A stretch of DNA of 64,000 bases from JBJXHN01 sp046233135 (GCA_046233135.1 JBJXHN010000004.1:558001-622000), one strand, 5' to 3'; shown: positions 35,301 through 43,784, counted from the stretch's first letter. The notes: generated by a model from the letters alone, not told the origin. Translations and numbers: made by a program.

Positions 35301-36710
35301 GGTCAGCGTGACCCCGGCCCCGGATCCGCTGGCCGAGACCGGCTTGTTGATCTGGATATCCCGGACGGCTTGCAGGGTCAGGGTCGTGGGGGCCGACCAG
35401 CTGATGTCGGCATTGACGAAAATGTCGCCGTTGCCGTCGGTGGCGCCGTCGGCGCTGGACAGCGAGACATTGCCGCCTTCCAGATTCGCCGACAGGGTGG
35501 TCCCGGAGATATCGCCGCCGCTGTCGGCGATGGTCAGGTCCGTGGGGTCGATCAGCCAGGTGCCTGCGGTCCCGCCCTCGGCCAGGGTCGTGACCCGGGC
35601 GGTGTCGGCGATGGCGATCCTTTTCCCCGAGGTTTCGACGAAGCCGCCCTTGCCGTCTTGCCCGCCCCGGGTTGCGATGGTGCCGGAAAAGGACAGGTCG
35701 TCAGACGCTATCGCCATCACCGTACCGCCGGTCGCTTCGGGGCCGCCGCCCGAGGCATCGACCCTGCCGCCAAGGGCCACGGTTCCGGCGGTGATGGTGA
35801 TCTCGCCCCCGTCGGTGGCGCCGTCTCCTCTGCGCGCGGTCCCGTCCTTGCGGGCGACGACGGTGGCCGCACTGTCGACCCGGCCGGTCTCTCCCGCTGT
35901 CAGAAAGATCCGGCCGCCGGTGGTGGTGACGCCGGAGGCCTTGATCACCGCATCGGTGTTGCCCGCCAGGGCGTAGACATTGCCGCCGTTGGCGCGCATT
36001 TCGATCTCGGCGGCGCGGACGGTCCCGGCGTTGACGACGGCCGTATCCGATCCGCCGACCCTGACCGCGAAGCGGCCGTGCTCGCCGGTCGCATCGGTCA
36101 TCAGCACGTCGTAGCCGGCGGCCATCGCTGCGGTGCCGTTGGGCGCCGTCATGGTGCCGTGGTTTTCCACTTTGCGGGCGATCAGGGCCACATCCCCGTT
36201 GGCCGAGGTGAGAATACCGTTGTTGATGATCTCGGCCCGGCTGGACCCGGCGAAGGTTGCCGTGCCGCCGTCCAGGAAATCGCCATCGGTAATGTCGTGG
36301 GTGGAGGCGACGAACGATCCGCCGGTGGCAACCGAACCGCTGCTGCCGACCACCACCCCGGCCGGGTTGACCAGATAGAGGCTGCCCGAGGCGCTGACCG
36401 CGCCGTTGATCCGCGAGGTCACATTGCCGGTGACCCGTGACAGGGTGGCGCCGGCGCCATTGTTGAAGCGCACGGATTTGCCGGCGTCGACGGAAAAGCT
36501 GTCCCAGGTGAGGATGGCCTTTTGCGAGGCCTGATCGATGGTGAGGCTGTCACCGGTACCCGAGATGGTCGCCGCGCCGGTCGCCACCTGCCCGCCTGTG
36601 GGCAGTCCGGCGTCGGCCAGGGCCTGGGCAGGAACCGCCGTGCTCATCAGCAGCAGACTGACACAGCGGCGGACATTTCCACACGCCTTCAGGGAAGGTC
36701 TCGTCGACAT
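32373..36710 (-). CDS. two-partner secretion exoprotein (TpsA), filamentous-haemagglutinin/HMW-like adhesin
   Basis: A 1445-residue secreted protein. A signal peptide (VSLLLMSTAVPAQALA) is followed by the TPS domain (about 33-170) with SLYLVNPAGVVVGSSGSV and ADTARVTTL-type beta-helix blocks. GLUG-like repeats (GGLVG, SYATGNVTS; about 600-830) come next, then a divergent MBG/YDG repeat and five tandem 83-residue MBG-type repeats (about 970-1384). The C-terminal tail is Pro/Ser-rich and ends with a Cys pair, CAAIDSLQVLVSAPNACE, the two Cys 18 residues apart. In Haemophilus HMW1 such a pair forms a surface-tethering loop with the TpsB. The start has only a weak ribosome-binding site. Function is probably adhesion or biofilm. 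Confidence 0.92.
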   Translation of the reverse strand: MSTRPSLKACGNVRRCVSLLLMSTAVPAQALADAGLPTGGQVATGAATISGTGDSLTIDQASQKAILTWDSFSVDAGKSVRFNNGAGATLSRVTGNVTSRINGAVSASGSLYLVNPAGVVVGSSGSVATGGSFVASTHDITDGDFLDGGTATFAGSSRAEIINNGILTSANGDVALIARKVENHGTMTAPNGTAAMAAGYDVLMTDATGEHGRFAVRVGGSDTAVVNAGTVRAAEIEMRANGGNVYALAGNTDAVIKASGVTTTGGRIFLTAGETGRVDSAATVVARKDGTARRGDGATDGGEITITAGTVALGGRVDASGGGPEATGGTVMAIASDDLSFSGTIATRGGQDGKGGFVETSGKRIAIADTARVTTLAEGGTAGTWLIDPTDLTIADSGGDISGTTLSANLEGGNVSLSSADGATDGNGDIFVNADISWSAPTTLTLQAVRDIQINKPVSASGSGAGVTLTYGGDYSISGGSITLSGAGAGFTVNGTAYTLIRDVADLQAMANDLAGHYALAGDIDASATSGWNGGAGFDPVGNWAGAGAFTGTFTGLGHTISNLTINRPSQSEVGLFGTAYSGSLRDVTLSDGQITGGGSVGALAGTGSQSLKIKSVTSSAAVNGMTGSYTGGLVGYMGYGSISLSSTSGPVTAEQSNIGGLVGTTSEATITQSHASGSVTNTGTASGSTAAAGGLVGLTILLSKIDQSYATGNVTSATSRVGGLVGVNGGEITNSYATGSVTSTDNSAYISIGGLAGDSIRLPAGGLWGSIKNSYATGALSAPSGSRVGGIAGHADSAPAYFSGNYWNMDTTGVTTGIGHGGSGGVTGLTTAQMQAASSFAGWDIATVGGSGAMWRLYEGATAPLLRAFLTPLTVTGGAGGKTYDGATTSTNVGTLTYGSSSHDSSLILGTATYTTSSANAGTYSGGGLSLGGLYSTQQGYDLTITPGTLTINKAPLTVSANSTSKTYDGAAFSGNNGATYAGFVNGEGTSVLGGSLAYGGTAQGAVNAGAYSITASGLAAANYTITYADGTLTVDKAPLSVTAGSTSKTYDGAAFSGGNGVTYAGFVNGEGTSVLGGTLAYGGTAQGAVNAGRYSIAASGLTAANYTIAYTDGTLTVGKAPLTVTAGNTSKTYDGVAFSGGNGVTYAGFVNGEGTSVLGGTLAYGGTAQGAVNAGRYSIAASGLTAANYTIAYTDGTLTVGKAPLTVTAGNTSKTYDGVAFSGGNGVTYAGFVNGETASVLGGRLTYGGAAQGAVDAGSYAIAVSGLTAANYDLAYADGILTVDRAGLTVTANDAAKTFDGTAFSGGNGVTYSGFVGGESASVLGGSLVYGGAAQGAVDVGRYGLSASGLTAANYHITYTDGTLTVAADESQTQSPPPASPVTPASTPPAGPAVTMTVSDDWPNQFSPSQNRVTPRDASAITVGTCAAIDSLQVLVSAPNACE
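32604..33848 (-). repeat. five tandem 249-bp repeats within the TpsA gene
   Basis: Each unit encodes 83 residues starting near KAPLTVTAGNTSKTYDG and ending SGLTAANYTIAYTDGTLTV. The third and fourth units (about 33100-33600) are nearly identical at DNA level, whereas the last unit (RAGLTVTANDAAKTFDG) is most diverged. Unit length is exactly 249 bases, so gain or loss of whole units keeps the frame. Confidence 0.9.
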
Positions 36711-36885
36711 GATGCGCAGGTCCCGTCACGCCTTTGATGGTCCGTCGGGCTCGCCGGACGCTTCTCCAGGAGAGGCGGCAGGAGCCGAATGAAATCAAGG
36801 ATATGAAGAGGGTGCGCCCGCTCGCAATTCGCTCGCGTTATGGGAAAGGGCCGATGAGTTATGGGAAAGGGATATGGGGCCGCCG

Positions 36886-37917
36886 TCACCGGGAGGAGGA
36901 CGGCGAGGAGGGCAGGGAGGAGGAGGGCGGGTCGTGCCGGTCATCCCGGGCTTCGATCAGATAGCGCCTGGGCGACGTGCCGTAGCGGCTTTTAAAGGCG
37001 GTGATGAAGTTGCTGACATGGTTGTAACCGACCCTGTAGGCCACTTCCTTGACGCTCAGGTCGCCGCTTTCCAGGACCAGGCGGGCATGTTCCAGGCGCT
37101 CGTTTCTCAGGGTTTCATAGACCGTCGTGCCGAACAGGCTTTTGAAGCCGGCGTTCAGCTTTTTCTCGGTCATGTTCACCGATGCGGACAGGTCGGTCAG
37201 GGTCGGCGGTGTGGCGATATTGGCCAGCAGCCGGTCCCGGGCATGCAGGACGGCGTCCCGGTCACTGGGCCGCTCCAGGGGAGGGGCGATCTCCTCAGGC
37301 CGGCCGGCTGTGGTGGCGTTGCCGGCGGATGCTACAAGGATCGCCAGCAATTGCAGGACGGCCCCTTCCTGCATGATTGTCCGCAACGGGCCATGCAGGT
37401 CTGGTGCGAACAGGCTGGCGCCGATGGTCCGGATCAGCGCCGTCGCGCGCACCGGCAGGACCATGCTGCGGTCGATGTCCCGTGCGAGCAGGGGATGGAG
37501 AACCGCCGGCGGATCGCCGTCGAACAGGCGTTCGATCCGGTCGAGATCAAGGTCGAAGCCGGACGCCAGATAGCGGGTGCCTTCGCGGAAGCTGAATGCT
37601 GAGCCGGCCTGGGTAGACCGCACGATGAACGACCGGTCCATGGAGGTCACCGTTTTCGGTCCGTCCAGAAGGTCCACCTCTGCCATGCCCTTCAGGGTGA
37701 TTTGATGGTACAGGAAACTGTCCTGCCGTTCCGTGCGGGCGTTCAGGGTCATGTCGCGGTTGATGACCAGGTCGGAGAGCGTCAGATGAAGGCCTGACCC
37801 AACCCAGATCCGTTCGATCACGCCCCGCCAGTTATCATCGTCGAAGCGGTTCATGGTCGACAGCTTCAGGACCGTTTCGTCGGTGCTTTCCCGCAGCAAC
37901 CAGTCAATGTTCGACAA
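36886..37917 (-). CDS. AraC-family transcriptional regulator
   Basis: A 343-residue regulator. The N-terminal 220 residues are a ligand-binding region of the PchR-like type (IWVGSGLHLTLSDLVINRDM, then FLYHQITLKGMAEVDLLDG). The C-terminus has the AraC double HTH (DLSASVNMTEKKLNAGFKSL, LSVKEVAYRVGYNHVSNFIT then AFKSRYGTSPRRYL). It ends in a Ser-rich low-complexity tail. It lies upstream of tpsA on the same strand with 175 bases between, so it may regulate the secretion pair. ATG 37917 has no strong ribosome-binding site. Confidence 0.9.
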   Translation of the reverse strand: MSNIDWLLRESTDETVLKLSTMNRFDDDNWRGVIERIWVGSGLHLTLSDLVINRDMTLNARTERQDSFLYHQITLKGMAEVDLLDGPKTVTSMDRSFIVRSTQAGSAFSFREGTRYLASGFDLDLDRIERLFDGDPPAVLHPLLARDIDRSMVLPVRATALIRTIGASLFAPDLHGPLRTIMQEGAVLQLLAILVASAGNATTAGRPEEIAPPLERPSDRDAVLHARDRLLANIATPPTLTDLSASVNMTEKKLNAGFKSLFGTTVYETLRNERLEHARLVLESGDLSVKEVAYRVGYNHVSNFITAFKSRYGTSPRRYLIEARDDRHDPPSSSLPSSPSSSR

Positions 37918-38159
37918 AGTGGCGCGCTCCAGTCACGTGAAGTGGTCCCGTACCGCAAATTATAGGAGGCCGTTGTTAGCTCGGACAAGGGATGTTCGGT
38001 GTGATGGCCGGATGGTTACTTGTCCCGGGGTGACGGAGCGGGACCATTCGGGGCCGATGGCGGATATCCTCTGACAGACCCGGGCGCAGGGTTGCGCGGG
38101 TGTGAAAATGTGTAAGGGAGTGATACGCCCTCTTGTCGATACGGGGAAATACCCGCACG
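37918..38159. other. intergenic region between AraC gene and unknown gene
   Basis: A 242-base divergent region. A hairpin-like run TTGCGCGGGTGTG near 38090 and GGGGAAATACCC (38140-38151) before the next start were noted; the latter could pair with itself and might influence translation. No clear promoter match. Confidence 0.35.
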
Positions 38160-38924
38160 ATGGCTGCCATGCTGACCCAGATGCTCGACGACTTTGCCGC
38201 GCGTTACCCGGACCTGAAGGTCGATCCGACCCCCGTGGACGTGACGGAGGCTTTTCGCTCGCCGGAAACCGGACGGATCGTAACCCCGCGGTCCATCGGG
38301 AATCTGAGCGGGGATCGGCGGGTACTGGCCTACACGGTCTATGGTGCGCCCTTCGTGCCGAAGTATCTGAAGGACGAAGCCGGCCAGGTGGTGCGTGAAG
38401 AGGACGGCTCACCACGCATCCGGCCCTTCACCCTGGAAAACAAGGTGCTGGCTTGCCTGTGCCTGCGCGATCTGCGCAATACCTCGTTCCACGAGATCCG
38501 GGATGCCTTGCAGGGGACCCATAAGGTGCAGGGGTTCCGCCGCTGGCATGTCGCCGGTCTGGAAGCCTGCCTGACCACCGCCCTGCCGGACTTCCGGCCG
38601 GCGGCGGACACGGCCTTTCTGTTCGCCGGCCGGCCGGATACGGTCTATCCCCGGATCGCCCTGAACGCCCTGTGGATGGACCAGATCCTCAGCAAGGGCC
38701 GCCAGGCGCTGTCGACCATGAGCAGGATCGAGGCCGACCTGATGGCCGTGGTCTTCCCCAACGACGTGCTGGCCGGGGTCCCCCAGGCGTTGCAGGAAGG
38801 CGGCTACATGTGGCAGCGCAATATCCTGTGGCAGCCCCAGACCGCCATGTTCCTGGCCGCCAAGGTGGCCGCCCGTCAAAGCGTCAGCGCCTGTTCCCGG
38901 CGCATGCCGGCCTACGGGATCTGA
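38160..38924 (+). CDS. hypothetical protein, no recognised family
   Basis: A 254-residue soluble protein starting MAAMLTQMLDDFAARYPDLK. It has a stretch TENKVLACLCLRDLRNTSFH-like (ENKVLACLCLRDLRNTSFHE) and a C-terminal amphipathic LSKGRQALSTMSRIEADLMA. There is no signal peptide or membrane helix, and no catalytic motif was identified. It carries five Cys. The ATG 38160 (MAAML) is chosen over 38133; ATG 38169 is also possible. It is a stand-alone gene. I do not recognise a function. Confidence 0.6.
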   Translation: MAAMLTQMLDDFAARYPDLKVDPTPVDVTEAFRSPETGRIVTPRSIGNLSGDRRVLAYTVYGAPFVPKYLKDEAGQVVREEDGSPRIRPFTLENKVLACLCLRDLRNTSFHEIRDALQGTHKVQGFRRWHVAGLEACLTTALPDFRPAADTAFLFAGRPDTVYPRIALNALWMDQILSKGRQALSTMSRIEADLMAVVFPNDVLAGVPQALQEGGYMWQRNILWQPQTAMFLAAKVAARQSVSACSRRMPAYGI

Positions 38925-39099
38925 GCGGAGAGGGCCGGGAGTGCCCGGTCCGCATGCCCGCAAAACCCCTGCCGAATTATTTGAATGCGATGCGTCATCG
39001 GGTCCAGTAGATGCGGTTCGCGCTTTCCATCCGGGTGCCGTGGCCTATCTGACAGACAGTGTTGTCCCGTGAACAACGATCTGCTTGGGAAGGTATTCC

Positions 39100-40188
39100 A
39101 TGACCACGTTGATGGATCCCCTGACTGTCGGGGAACTGACTCTGCCCAACCGCATCATCATGGCGCCGCTGACCCGGTGCCGGGCCGGCGGTGGGGAACG
39201 GGTGCCCAATGACCTGATGGTCACCTACTATACCCAGCGGGCCTCGGCCGGTCTGATCATCACCGAAGCCACCTCCGTCGATCCCATGGGGGTGGGCTAT
39301 CCCGACACCCCGGGCATCTGGTCCGACGCCCAGGTGGCCGGCTGGCGCAAGGTTACCGACGCCGTTCATGCCGAGGGCGGCCGCATCTTCTTGCAGCTGT
39401 GGCATGTGGGCCGGGTTTCCCATTCCTCCTACCTCGGCGGGGCGCTGCCGGTGGCCCCCAGTGCTGTCAGGTCGGCCGGTCACGTCAGTCTGGTGCGGCC
39501 GATCACCGAGTACGAAACCCCCCGGCCGCTGACCCTGGACGAAATCGCCGGGGTGGTGGAGGCCTATCGCAAGGGGGCGGAGAACGCCAAGGCCGCCGGC
39601 TTCGACGGCGTGGAGATCCACGGCGCGAACGGCTATCTGCTCGACCAGTTCCTGCAGGACAGCACCAACATGCGCGACGACCGCTATGGCGGATCGCTGG
39701 AAAACCGCGCCCGGCTGATGCTGGACGTCACCGATGCGGTGCTGACCGTCTGGGACAAGGGCCGTGTGGGCATGCATCTGGCGCCCCGGGCCGACGCCCA
39801 CGACATGGGCGACAGCAACCGGGCGGAAACCTTCCTTTACGTCTCACGCGAACTGGGCAAGCGGGGTATTGCCTTTATCTGCACCCGCGAGCATCAGGCC
39901 GAAGACAGCCTGTCGCCGCGCATGAAGGAGGCTTTCGGCGGGGTGCTGATCTCCAACGAAGCTTTCACCAGGGACAGCGCCAACGCTCTGCTCGCCAAGG
40001 GGGACGCGGACGCCATCGCCTTCGGCAAGGCCTATATCGCCAACCCGGATCTGGTGGAGCGCTTGGCCAAGAATGCACCGCTGAACAAGGCGGATTCGGA
40101 TACCTTCTATGGCGGCGGGGTTGTCGGCTATCTCGACTATCCGACCCTGGCCGGGGCTGGCGAGGGGCGGCAGGCCGAGCCGGCCTGA
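39100..40188 (+). CDS. old yellow enzyme-family alkene reductase (NemA-like)
   Basis: A 362-residue FMN-dependent TIM-barrel enzyme that reduces activated C=C bonds or nitro groups with NAD(P)H. It has LPNRIIMAPLTRCRA at the FMN-binding strand, QLWHVGRVSH, the His/Asn substrate pair in GFDGVEIHGANGYLLDQFLQ, DDRYGGSLENRARL and the phosphate-binding block DADAIAFGKAYIANPDLVER. ATG 39100 follows GGGAAGGTATTCC. Convergent with the LysE gene. Confidence 0.95.
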   Translation: MTTLMDPLTVGELTLPNRIIMAPLTRCRAGGGERVPNDLMVTYYTQRASAGLIITEATSVDPMGVGYPDTPGIWSDAQVAGWRKVTDAVHAEGGRIFLQLWHVGRVSHSSYLGGALPVAPSAVRSAGHVSLVRPITEYETPRPLTLDEIAGVVEAYRKGAENAKAAGFDGVEIHGANGYLLDQFLQDSTNMRDDRYGGSLENRARLMLDVTDAVLTVWDKGRVGMHLAPRADAHDMGDSNRAETFLYVSRELGKRGIAFICTREHQAEDSLSPRMKEAFGGVLISNEAFTRDSANALLAKGDADAIAFGKAYIANPDLVERLAKNAPLNKADSDTFYGGGVVGYLDYPTLAGAGEGRQAEPA

Positions 40189-40201
40189 GGCGCGCCGAGG
40201 A

Positions 40202-40837
40202 TTACCGCTCCGACAGGGCCAGCTTCAGGCCGAGGGCGATGAACAGGGCGCCGGCCAGGCGGTCCAGGGTCTTGCGGAAGTGCGCGAAGGCCCGGGCCGC
40301 CGGTCCGGTGCTCAAGATCATGGCGGCAAAGCCGTACCAGCCGATGGAAACGCCGGCCATCACCGCCACGGCGGCGATGGCCAGACCGGGGGCCGGCGCG
40401 GCAGGAAAGGTGACGGCGAACAGCGAGGCGACAAAGGCCGCCGTCTTCGGGTTGGCCAGATTGGTAACGATACCCAGCCGCAGGGCCGCGACCGCAGAGG
40501 GCGGCGGGGCCGGCGCAGCGGGGGACGCGGCAGCGGCGGACGTGGCAGCGGCGCTGTGGCGGATCAGCTTCAGGCCCAGCCAGGCGATATACAGCCCGCC
40601 GGCAACCTTCAGTCCGGCATAGAGCCAGGGGGCGGCGGCAAACAGCATGCCGACGCCGAAGGCTCCGGCGATCCCCCAGACACAGGTTCCGAGCGCGACT
40701 CCCAAGGCAACCCGCAGCCCGGTGACGCGCCCATGCGCCGCCGCCGACCGGGCAACGGCGAGCAGATTGGGGCCGGGAATGGCCGCTGCGACAAACCACA
40801 GGCCGGCAACGCCGAACAGGGTGGGGGCGGTGGTCAT
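40202..40837 (-). CDS. LysE/RhtB-family amino-acid exporter
   Basis: A 211-residue inner-membrane protein with about six hydrophobic helices. The family N-terminal motif AAAIPGPNLLAVARSAAAHG is present, as is GLRVALGVALGTCVWGIAGA and GLYIAWLGLKLIRHSAA. NLANPKTAAFVASLFAV is the conserved middle motif. An Ala/Pro-rich loop (about residues 97-115) separates the halves. Substrate unknown; homologs export basic or neutral amino acids. Confidence 0.93.
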   Translation of the reverse strand: MTTAPTLFGVAGLWFVAAAIPGPNLLAVARSAAAHGRVTGLRVALGVALGTCVWGIAGAFGVGMLFAAAPWLYAGLKVAGGLYIAWLGLKLIRHSAAATSAAAASPAAPAPPPSAVAALRLGIVTNLANPKTAAFVASLFAVTFPAAPAPGLAIAAVAVMAGVSIGWYGFAAMILSTGPAARAFAHFRKTLDRLAGALFIALGLKLALSER

Positions 40838-40867
40838 GGGGGCTGTCCCTTGGAGCAGAAGGGGCGA

Positions 40868-41176
40868 TCAGGCTGCGTCAGACAGTGGCTTGGCACGTTC
40901 GATCCGTTCCCGCTCCTTAGGGTCATTCATGACGGCCCACAAATCGGTACGGCGTTGGATGTTCAGCCAGAACTCGGCCGTCGTGCCAAAAACCCGCGCC
41001 AGGATCAAAGCCGTGGCGGCGGTTACGGACCGGCGGCCGGTGCACAGTTCGTTCACATGTTTACGCGGGACCCCCATGGCCTCAGCGAGGGCGCCCTGGG
41101 TCAGCCGCAGGGGATCGAGGAACTCCGTTACCAGGATTTCGCCAACGTTGACCGGTTTGCGCTTGGTTGTCAGCAT
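40868..41176 (-). CDS. higA: HigA-family antitoxin (XRE domain)
   Basis: A 102-residue HTH antitoxin: NVGEILVTEFLDPLRLTQGA then LAEAMGVPRKHVNELCTGRR and VTAATALILARVFGTTAEFW. This is the HigA pattern, in which the protein represses the operon and neutralises HigB. ATG 41176 is six bases after the higB stop with GTAAGCCCCC between, so the genes are coupled with toxin first, the usual higBA order. An inverted repeat overlapping the higB start is its likely operator. Confidence 0.93.
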   Translation of the reverse strand: MLTTKRKPVNVGEILVTEFLDPLRLTQGALAEAMGVPRKHVNELCTGRRSVTAATALILARVFGTTAEFWLNIQRRTDLWAVMNDPKERERIERAKPLSDAA

Positions 41177-41182
41177 GGGGGC

Positions 41183-41479
41183 TTACCTATGGCTATGGTT
41201 GTGGAGATACACCGATGATGCTTCGCCTGAACTATCATCCCAGAAGAAGATCAGCCGCCATTGCTTGTTCACCCGGATTGAAAAATATCCGGAGAGGTGG
41301 CCTCGAAGGGCCTCGAAATGATTGCTCGGTGGTACGAGCAGGTCCCGATCGCTGGTGGCGTCATCCAGCATTTGCAGCTTTCTGAACAGTCTACCTTCAA
41401 GATCGGCCGGTATTTTCTTGGAGCGAACATCCTCCTCGAAAAACTGGCGGAGCCATGTGTCCCGAAAATCAACGATCAT
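41183..41479 (-). CDS. higB: HigB-family (RelE-like) mRNA interferase toxin
   Basis: A 98-residue toxin: FRDTWLRQFFEEDVRSKKIP, LFRKLQMLDDATSDRDLLVP and YFSIRVNKQWRLIFFW. The PPSNHFEALRGHLSGYFSIR block and the Arg/Trp of VNKQWRLIF correspond to the conserved HigB core with its catalytic basic residues. It would cleave mRNA on translating ribosomes when unneutralised. It is first in the higBA operon. Confidence 0.93.
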   Translation of the reverse strand: MIVDFRDTWLRQFFEEDVRSKKIPADLEGRLFRKLQMLDDATSDRDLLVPPSNHFEALRGHLSGYFSIRVNKQWRLIFFWDDSSGEASSVYLHNHSHR

Positions 41480-41511
41480 CGCTCTGCCCGGTATTGTCAG
41501 AGCGATGATCG
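41473..41511. promoter_or_regulatory. higBA operator, perfect 14-bp inverted repeat overlapping the higB start codon
   Basis: CGATCATCGCTCTG (41473-41486) and CAGAGCGATGATCG (41498-41511) are perfect inverse copies separated by 11 bases. The left arm contains the higB ATG. A second inverted repeat, ACCCATTG/CAATGGGT (41523-41545), lies just upstream. Such sites are typical of antitoxin autorepression. Confidence 0.72.
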
Positions 41512-41590
41512 CTCACTGCTGAACCCATTGTACCGCTCAATGGGTCAATGTGGAAGCTGGAATCTGGTGGGCGCCCCATCCGAGGGGCGG

Positions 41591-42832
41591 TCAGTCGTAG
41601 CTGCGGGCGTCCTCGATCACCTTGCCGTCGTTGGCCAGGGTGGAGGGGGCGACGATGTCGACCACTCCCTTCAGTTTGGTCACCGATCGCAGGGTCTCGC
41701 CGATGGCGTCGGCCGGGCCGGTGGCGTCCGGGCATTCGCAGGTCAGGGTCATGATATCGTTGGTGCCGTCCCGGGTCACCACCAGCCGGGCCTTTTTTAC
41801 CTCGGGGTGGCGGCGGACCACTTCGGCGATCTGTTCGGGGTGAACGAACATGCCCTTGACCTTCGTCGTCTGGTCCGCCCGGCCCATCCAGCCCTTGATG
41901 CGCAGATTGGTCCGGCCACAGGGGCTGATACCCGGCAGAACCGCCGACAGATCGCCGGTGGCAAAGCGGATCAGCGGGTATTCCGGAGTAAAGGTGGTCA
42001 CCACCACCTCGCCCACCTCGCCGGGGGCCACGGGGATGCCGGTGCCGGGGCGCACGATCTCCAGAATCACCCCTTCGTCCACCACCATGCCCTCGAAGCG
42101 GCCGTCATCGGCGGGGGCTTCATAGGCGATCAGCCCCAGATCGGCCGAGGCGTAGCACTGGTAGACGGCCAGCCCACGTTCGGCGAAGGCCTGACGCTGG
42201 GCGGGCAGGTAGGCTTCGCCGGAGACCAGGCCGCGCTTCAGGCTGGAGATGTCGGCCCCCATCTCGGCGGCCTTGTCCAGCAGGATGCCCAGGAATGACG
42301 GCGTGCCGGTGTAGCCCACCGGGCGCAGGTCGCGCAGGGCCTGGACCTGGGCTTCCGAATTGCCCACGCCGGCGGGGAACACCGGGCAGCCCAGGGTGCG
42401 CGCGCCGTCGTCGAAGATCCAGCCACCGGGGGTGAAGTGGTAGGAGAAGGTGTTGTGCACCAGCTCCCCCTTCTTGAACCCGGCCGCATTCAGGGCCCGC
42501 ACCATCCGCCAGTAATCGATGCGCCGGCCTTCCGGATCGTAGATTGGCCCGGGGGACTGGAAGACGCGACCCAAATCCTGTTCGCTGGTGGCCAGCCCGC
42601 CCAGCGGCGGCGTGGCCTTCTGTACCTCGATCAGTGCCGACTTCCGGGTCACCGGCAGGGCCGACAGCGCGGTGCGGTCGGTCACCGCATCGGCGTCCAC
42701 GTCGGCCAGCAGGGTCCCGTAATAGGGCGCATTGGCCTTGGCGTGGGCGATCAGGCCGGGCAGGGCGGCGAACAGCTCGCGTTCGCGGGCTTCGGGATCA
42801 CGGGTTTCCAGGGCATCCAGGTAGTGAACCAT
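41591..42832 (-). CDS. PaaK-like AMP-dependent CoA ligase
   Basis: A 413-residue adenylate-forming enzyme of the phenylacetate-CoA ligase type. TGTPSFLGILLDKAAEMGAD, the acidic SGEAYLPAQRQAFAERGLAV, and YASADLGLIAYEAP are family segments; the C-terminal GMFVHPEQIAEVVRRHPEVK with KLKGVVDIVAP is the C-domain. It activates an aromatic or other carboxylic acid to its CoA thioester. It is the last gene of the liv-type operon, 82 bases after livF, and the operon also has a FadD-like ligase, which suggests the imported solute is an acid that is CoA-activated. Confidence 0.9.
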   Translation of the reverse strand: MVHYLDALETRDPEARERELFAALPGLIAHAKANAPYYGTLLADVDADAVTDRTALSALPVTRKSALIEVQKATPPLGGLATSEQDLGRVFQSPGPIYDPEGRRIDYWRMVRALNAAGFKKGELVHNTFSYHFTPGGWIFDDGARTLGCPVFPAGVGNSEAQVQALRDLRPVGYTGTPSFLGILLDKAAEMGADISSLKRGLVSGEAYLPAQRQAFAERGLAVYQCYASADLGLIAYEAPADDGRFEGMVVDEGVILEIVRPGTGIPVAPGEVGEVVVTTFTPEYPLIRFATGDLSAVLPGISPCGRTNLRIKGWMGRADQTTKVKGMFVHPEQIAEVVRRHPEVKKARLVVTRDGTNDIMTLTCECPDATGPADAIGETLRSVTKLKGVVDIVAPSTLANDGKVIEDARSYD

Positions 42833-42914
42833 CGGGCGTCCTTTGGTTGATGGCAGGAGCGGACGGAAAGCGAGAGCGGCGGCAGAGGAGGAATGGAAAA
42901 AAGAGAGCCGCCTT

Positions 42915-43784
42915 TTACAGCCAGCGCTTACGGCGCTTGTAGGACTTCAGGTTCTTGAACGACTTGCGGTGCTCGCCGCCGCCGCCGAGGTAGAATTCCT
43001 TGACGTCCTCGTTGTTCAGCAGCTGGTCCTGGTTGCCGTCCATGACGATCTTGCCCGATTCCATGATATAGCCGTAGCTGGCCGCGCTCAGCGCCATGCG
43101 GGCGTTCTGTTCCACCAGCAGGGTGGTCATCCCCAGCTCCTTGTTGAGCGCGCGGATGATCGAGAACACTTCCTTCACCAGCAGCGGCGACAGGCCCATG
43201 GAGGGTTCGTCCAGCAGGATCAGCTTGGGACGGGCCATCATCGCCCGGCCGATGGCCAGCATCTGCTGTTCCCCGCCCGACAGATAGCCGGCCAGGCCCG
43301 TACGTTCGCGCAGGCGCGGGAAGTAGTCCAGCACCATGTCCAGGTCCTTGCGCACTGCCGCCGACCCGTCGGTGCGGGTGAAGGCGCCCAGGCGCAGGTT
43401 CTCGATCACGGTCATGTCCTCGATGATGCGGCGGCCTTCCATCACCTGGAAGATGCCTTTGCGGACGATGCGTTCGGGATCCATGTTGGCGATGTTCTCG
43501 CCCATGAAGGTGATCTCGCCGCGGGTCACCTCGCCGTCTTCGGTGCGCAGCAGGCCCGAGATGGCTTTCAGCGTCGTTGATTTGCCCGCGCCGTTGGGAC
43601 CGAGCAGGGTGACGATCTCGCCTTGCGGCACCTCCAGGCTGACACCGCGCAGCACCAGGATGACGTTGTCGTAGACCACTTCGATGTTGTTGACCGTCAG
43701 GATCGGCTCGCCGGTCGCCGGCTTGGGCGTGGTCTCGGCGGGGGGAACGGTGCTGGGGGTGCTGGCGGCGGCGGTCTCGGCCAT
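42915..43784 (-). CDS. livF: branched-chain-type ABC transporter ATP-binding protein LivF
   Basis: A 289-residue ATPase. Walker A GPNGAGKST, the signature LSGGEQQMLAIGRAM, Walker B LILLDEPSMGLSP and the switch His region are all present. An N-terminal Ala/Thr/Pro-rich extension of about 30 residues (AETAAASTPSTVPPAETTPK) precedes the core; ATG 43784 is supported by GGAGGAG. It has a basic C-terminal tail (FKNLKSYKRRKRWL). LivF pairs with LivG. It follows the substrate-binding protein gene after a strong hairpin. Confidence 0.94.
   Translation of the reverse strand: MAETAAASTPSTVPPAETTPKPATGEPILTVNNIEVVYDNVILVLRGVSLEVPQGEIVTLLGPNGAGKSTTLKAISGLLRTEDGEVTRGEITFMGENIANMDPERIVRKGIFQVMEGRRIIEDMTVIENLRLGAFTRTDGSAAVRKDLDMVLDYFPRLRERTGLAGYLSGGEQQMLAIGRAMMARPKLILLDEPSMGLSPLLVKEVFSIIRALNKELGMTTLLVEQNARMALSAASYGYIMESGKIVMDGNQDQLLNNEDVKEFYLGGGGEHRKSFKNLKSYKRRKRWL

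Noticed and set aside
35370..36440. 356-codon plus frame antisense to TpsA
   Set aside because: Antisense to the conserved TPS domain; low-complexity product.
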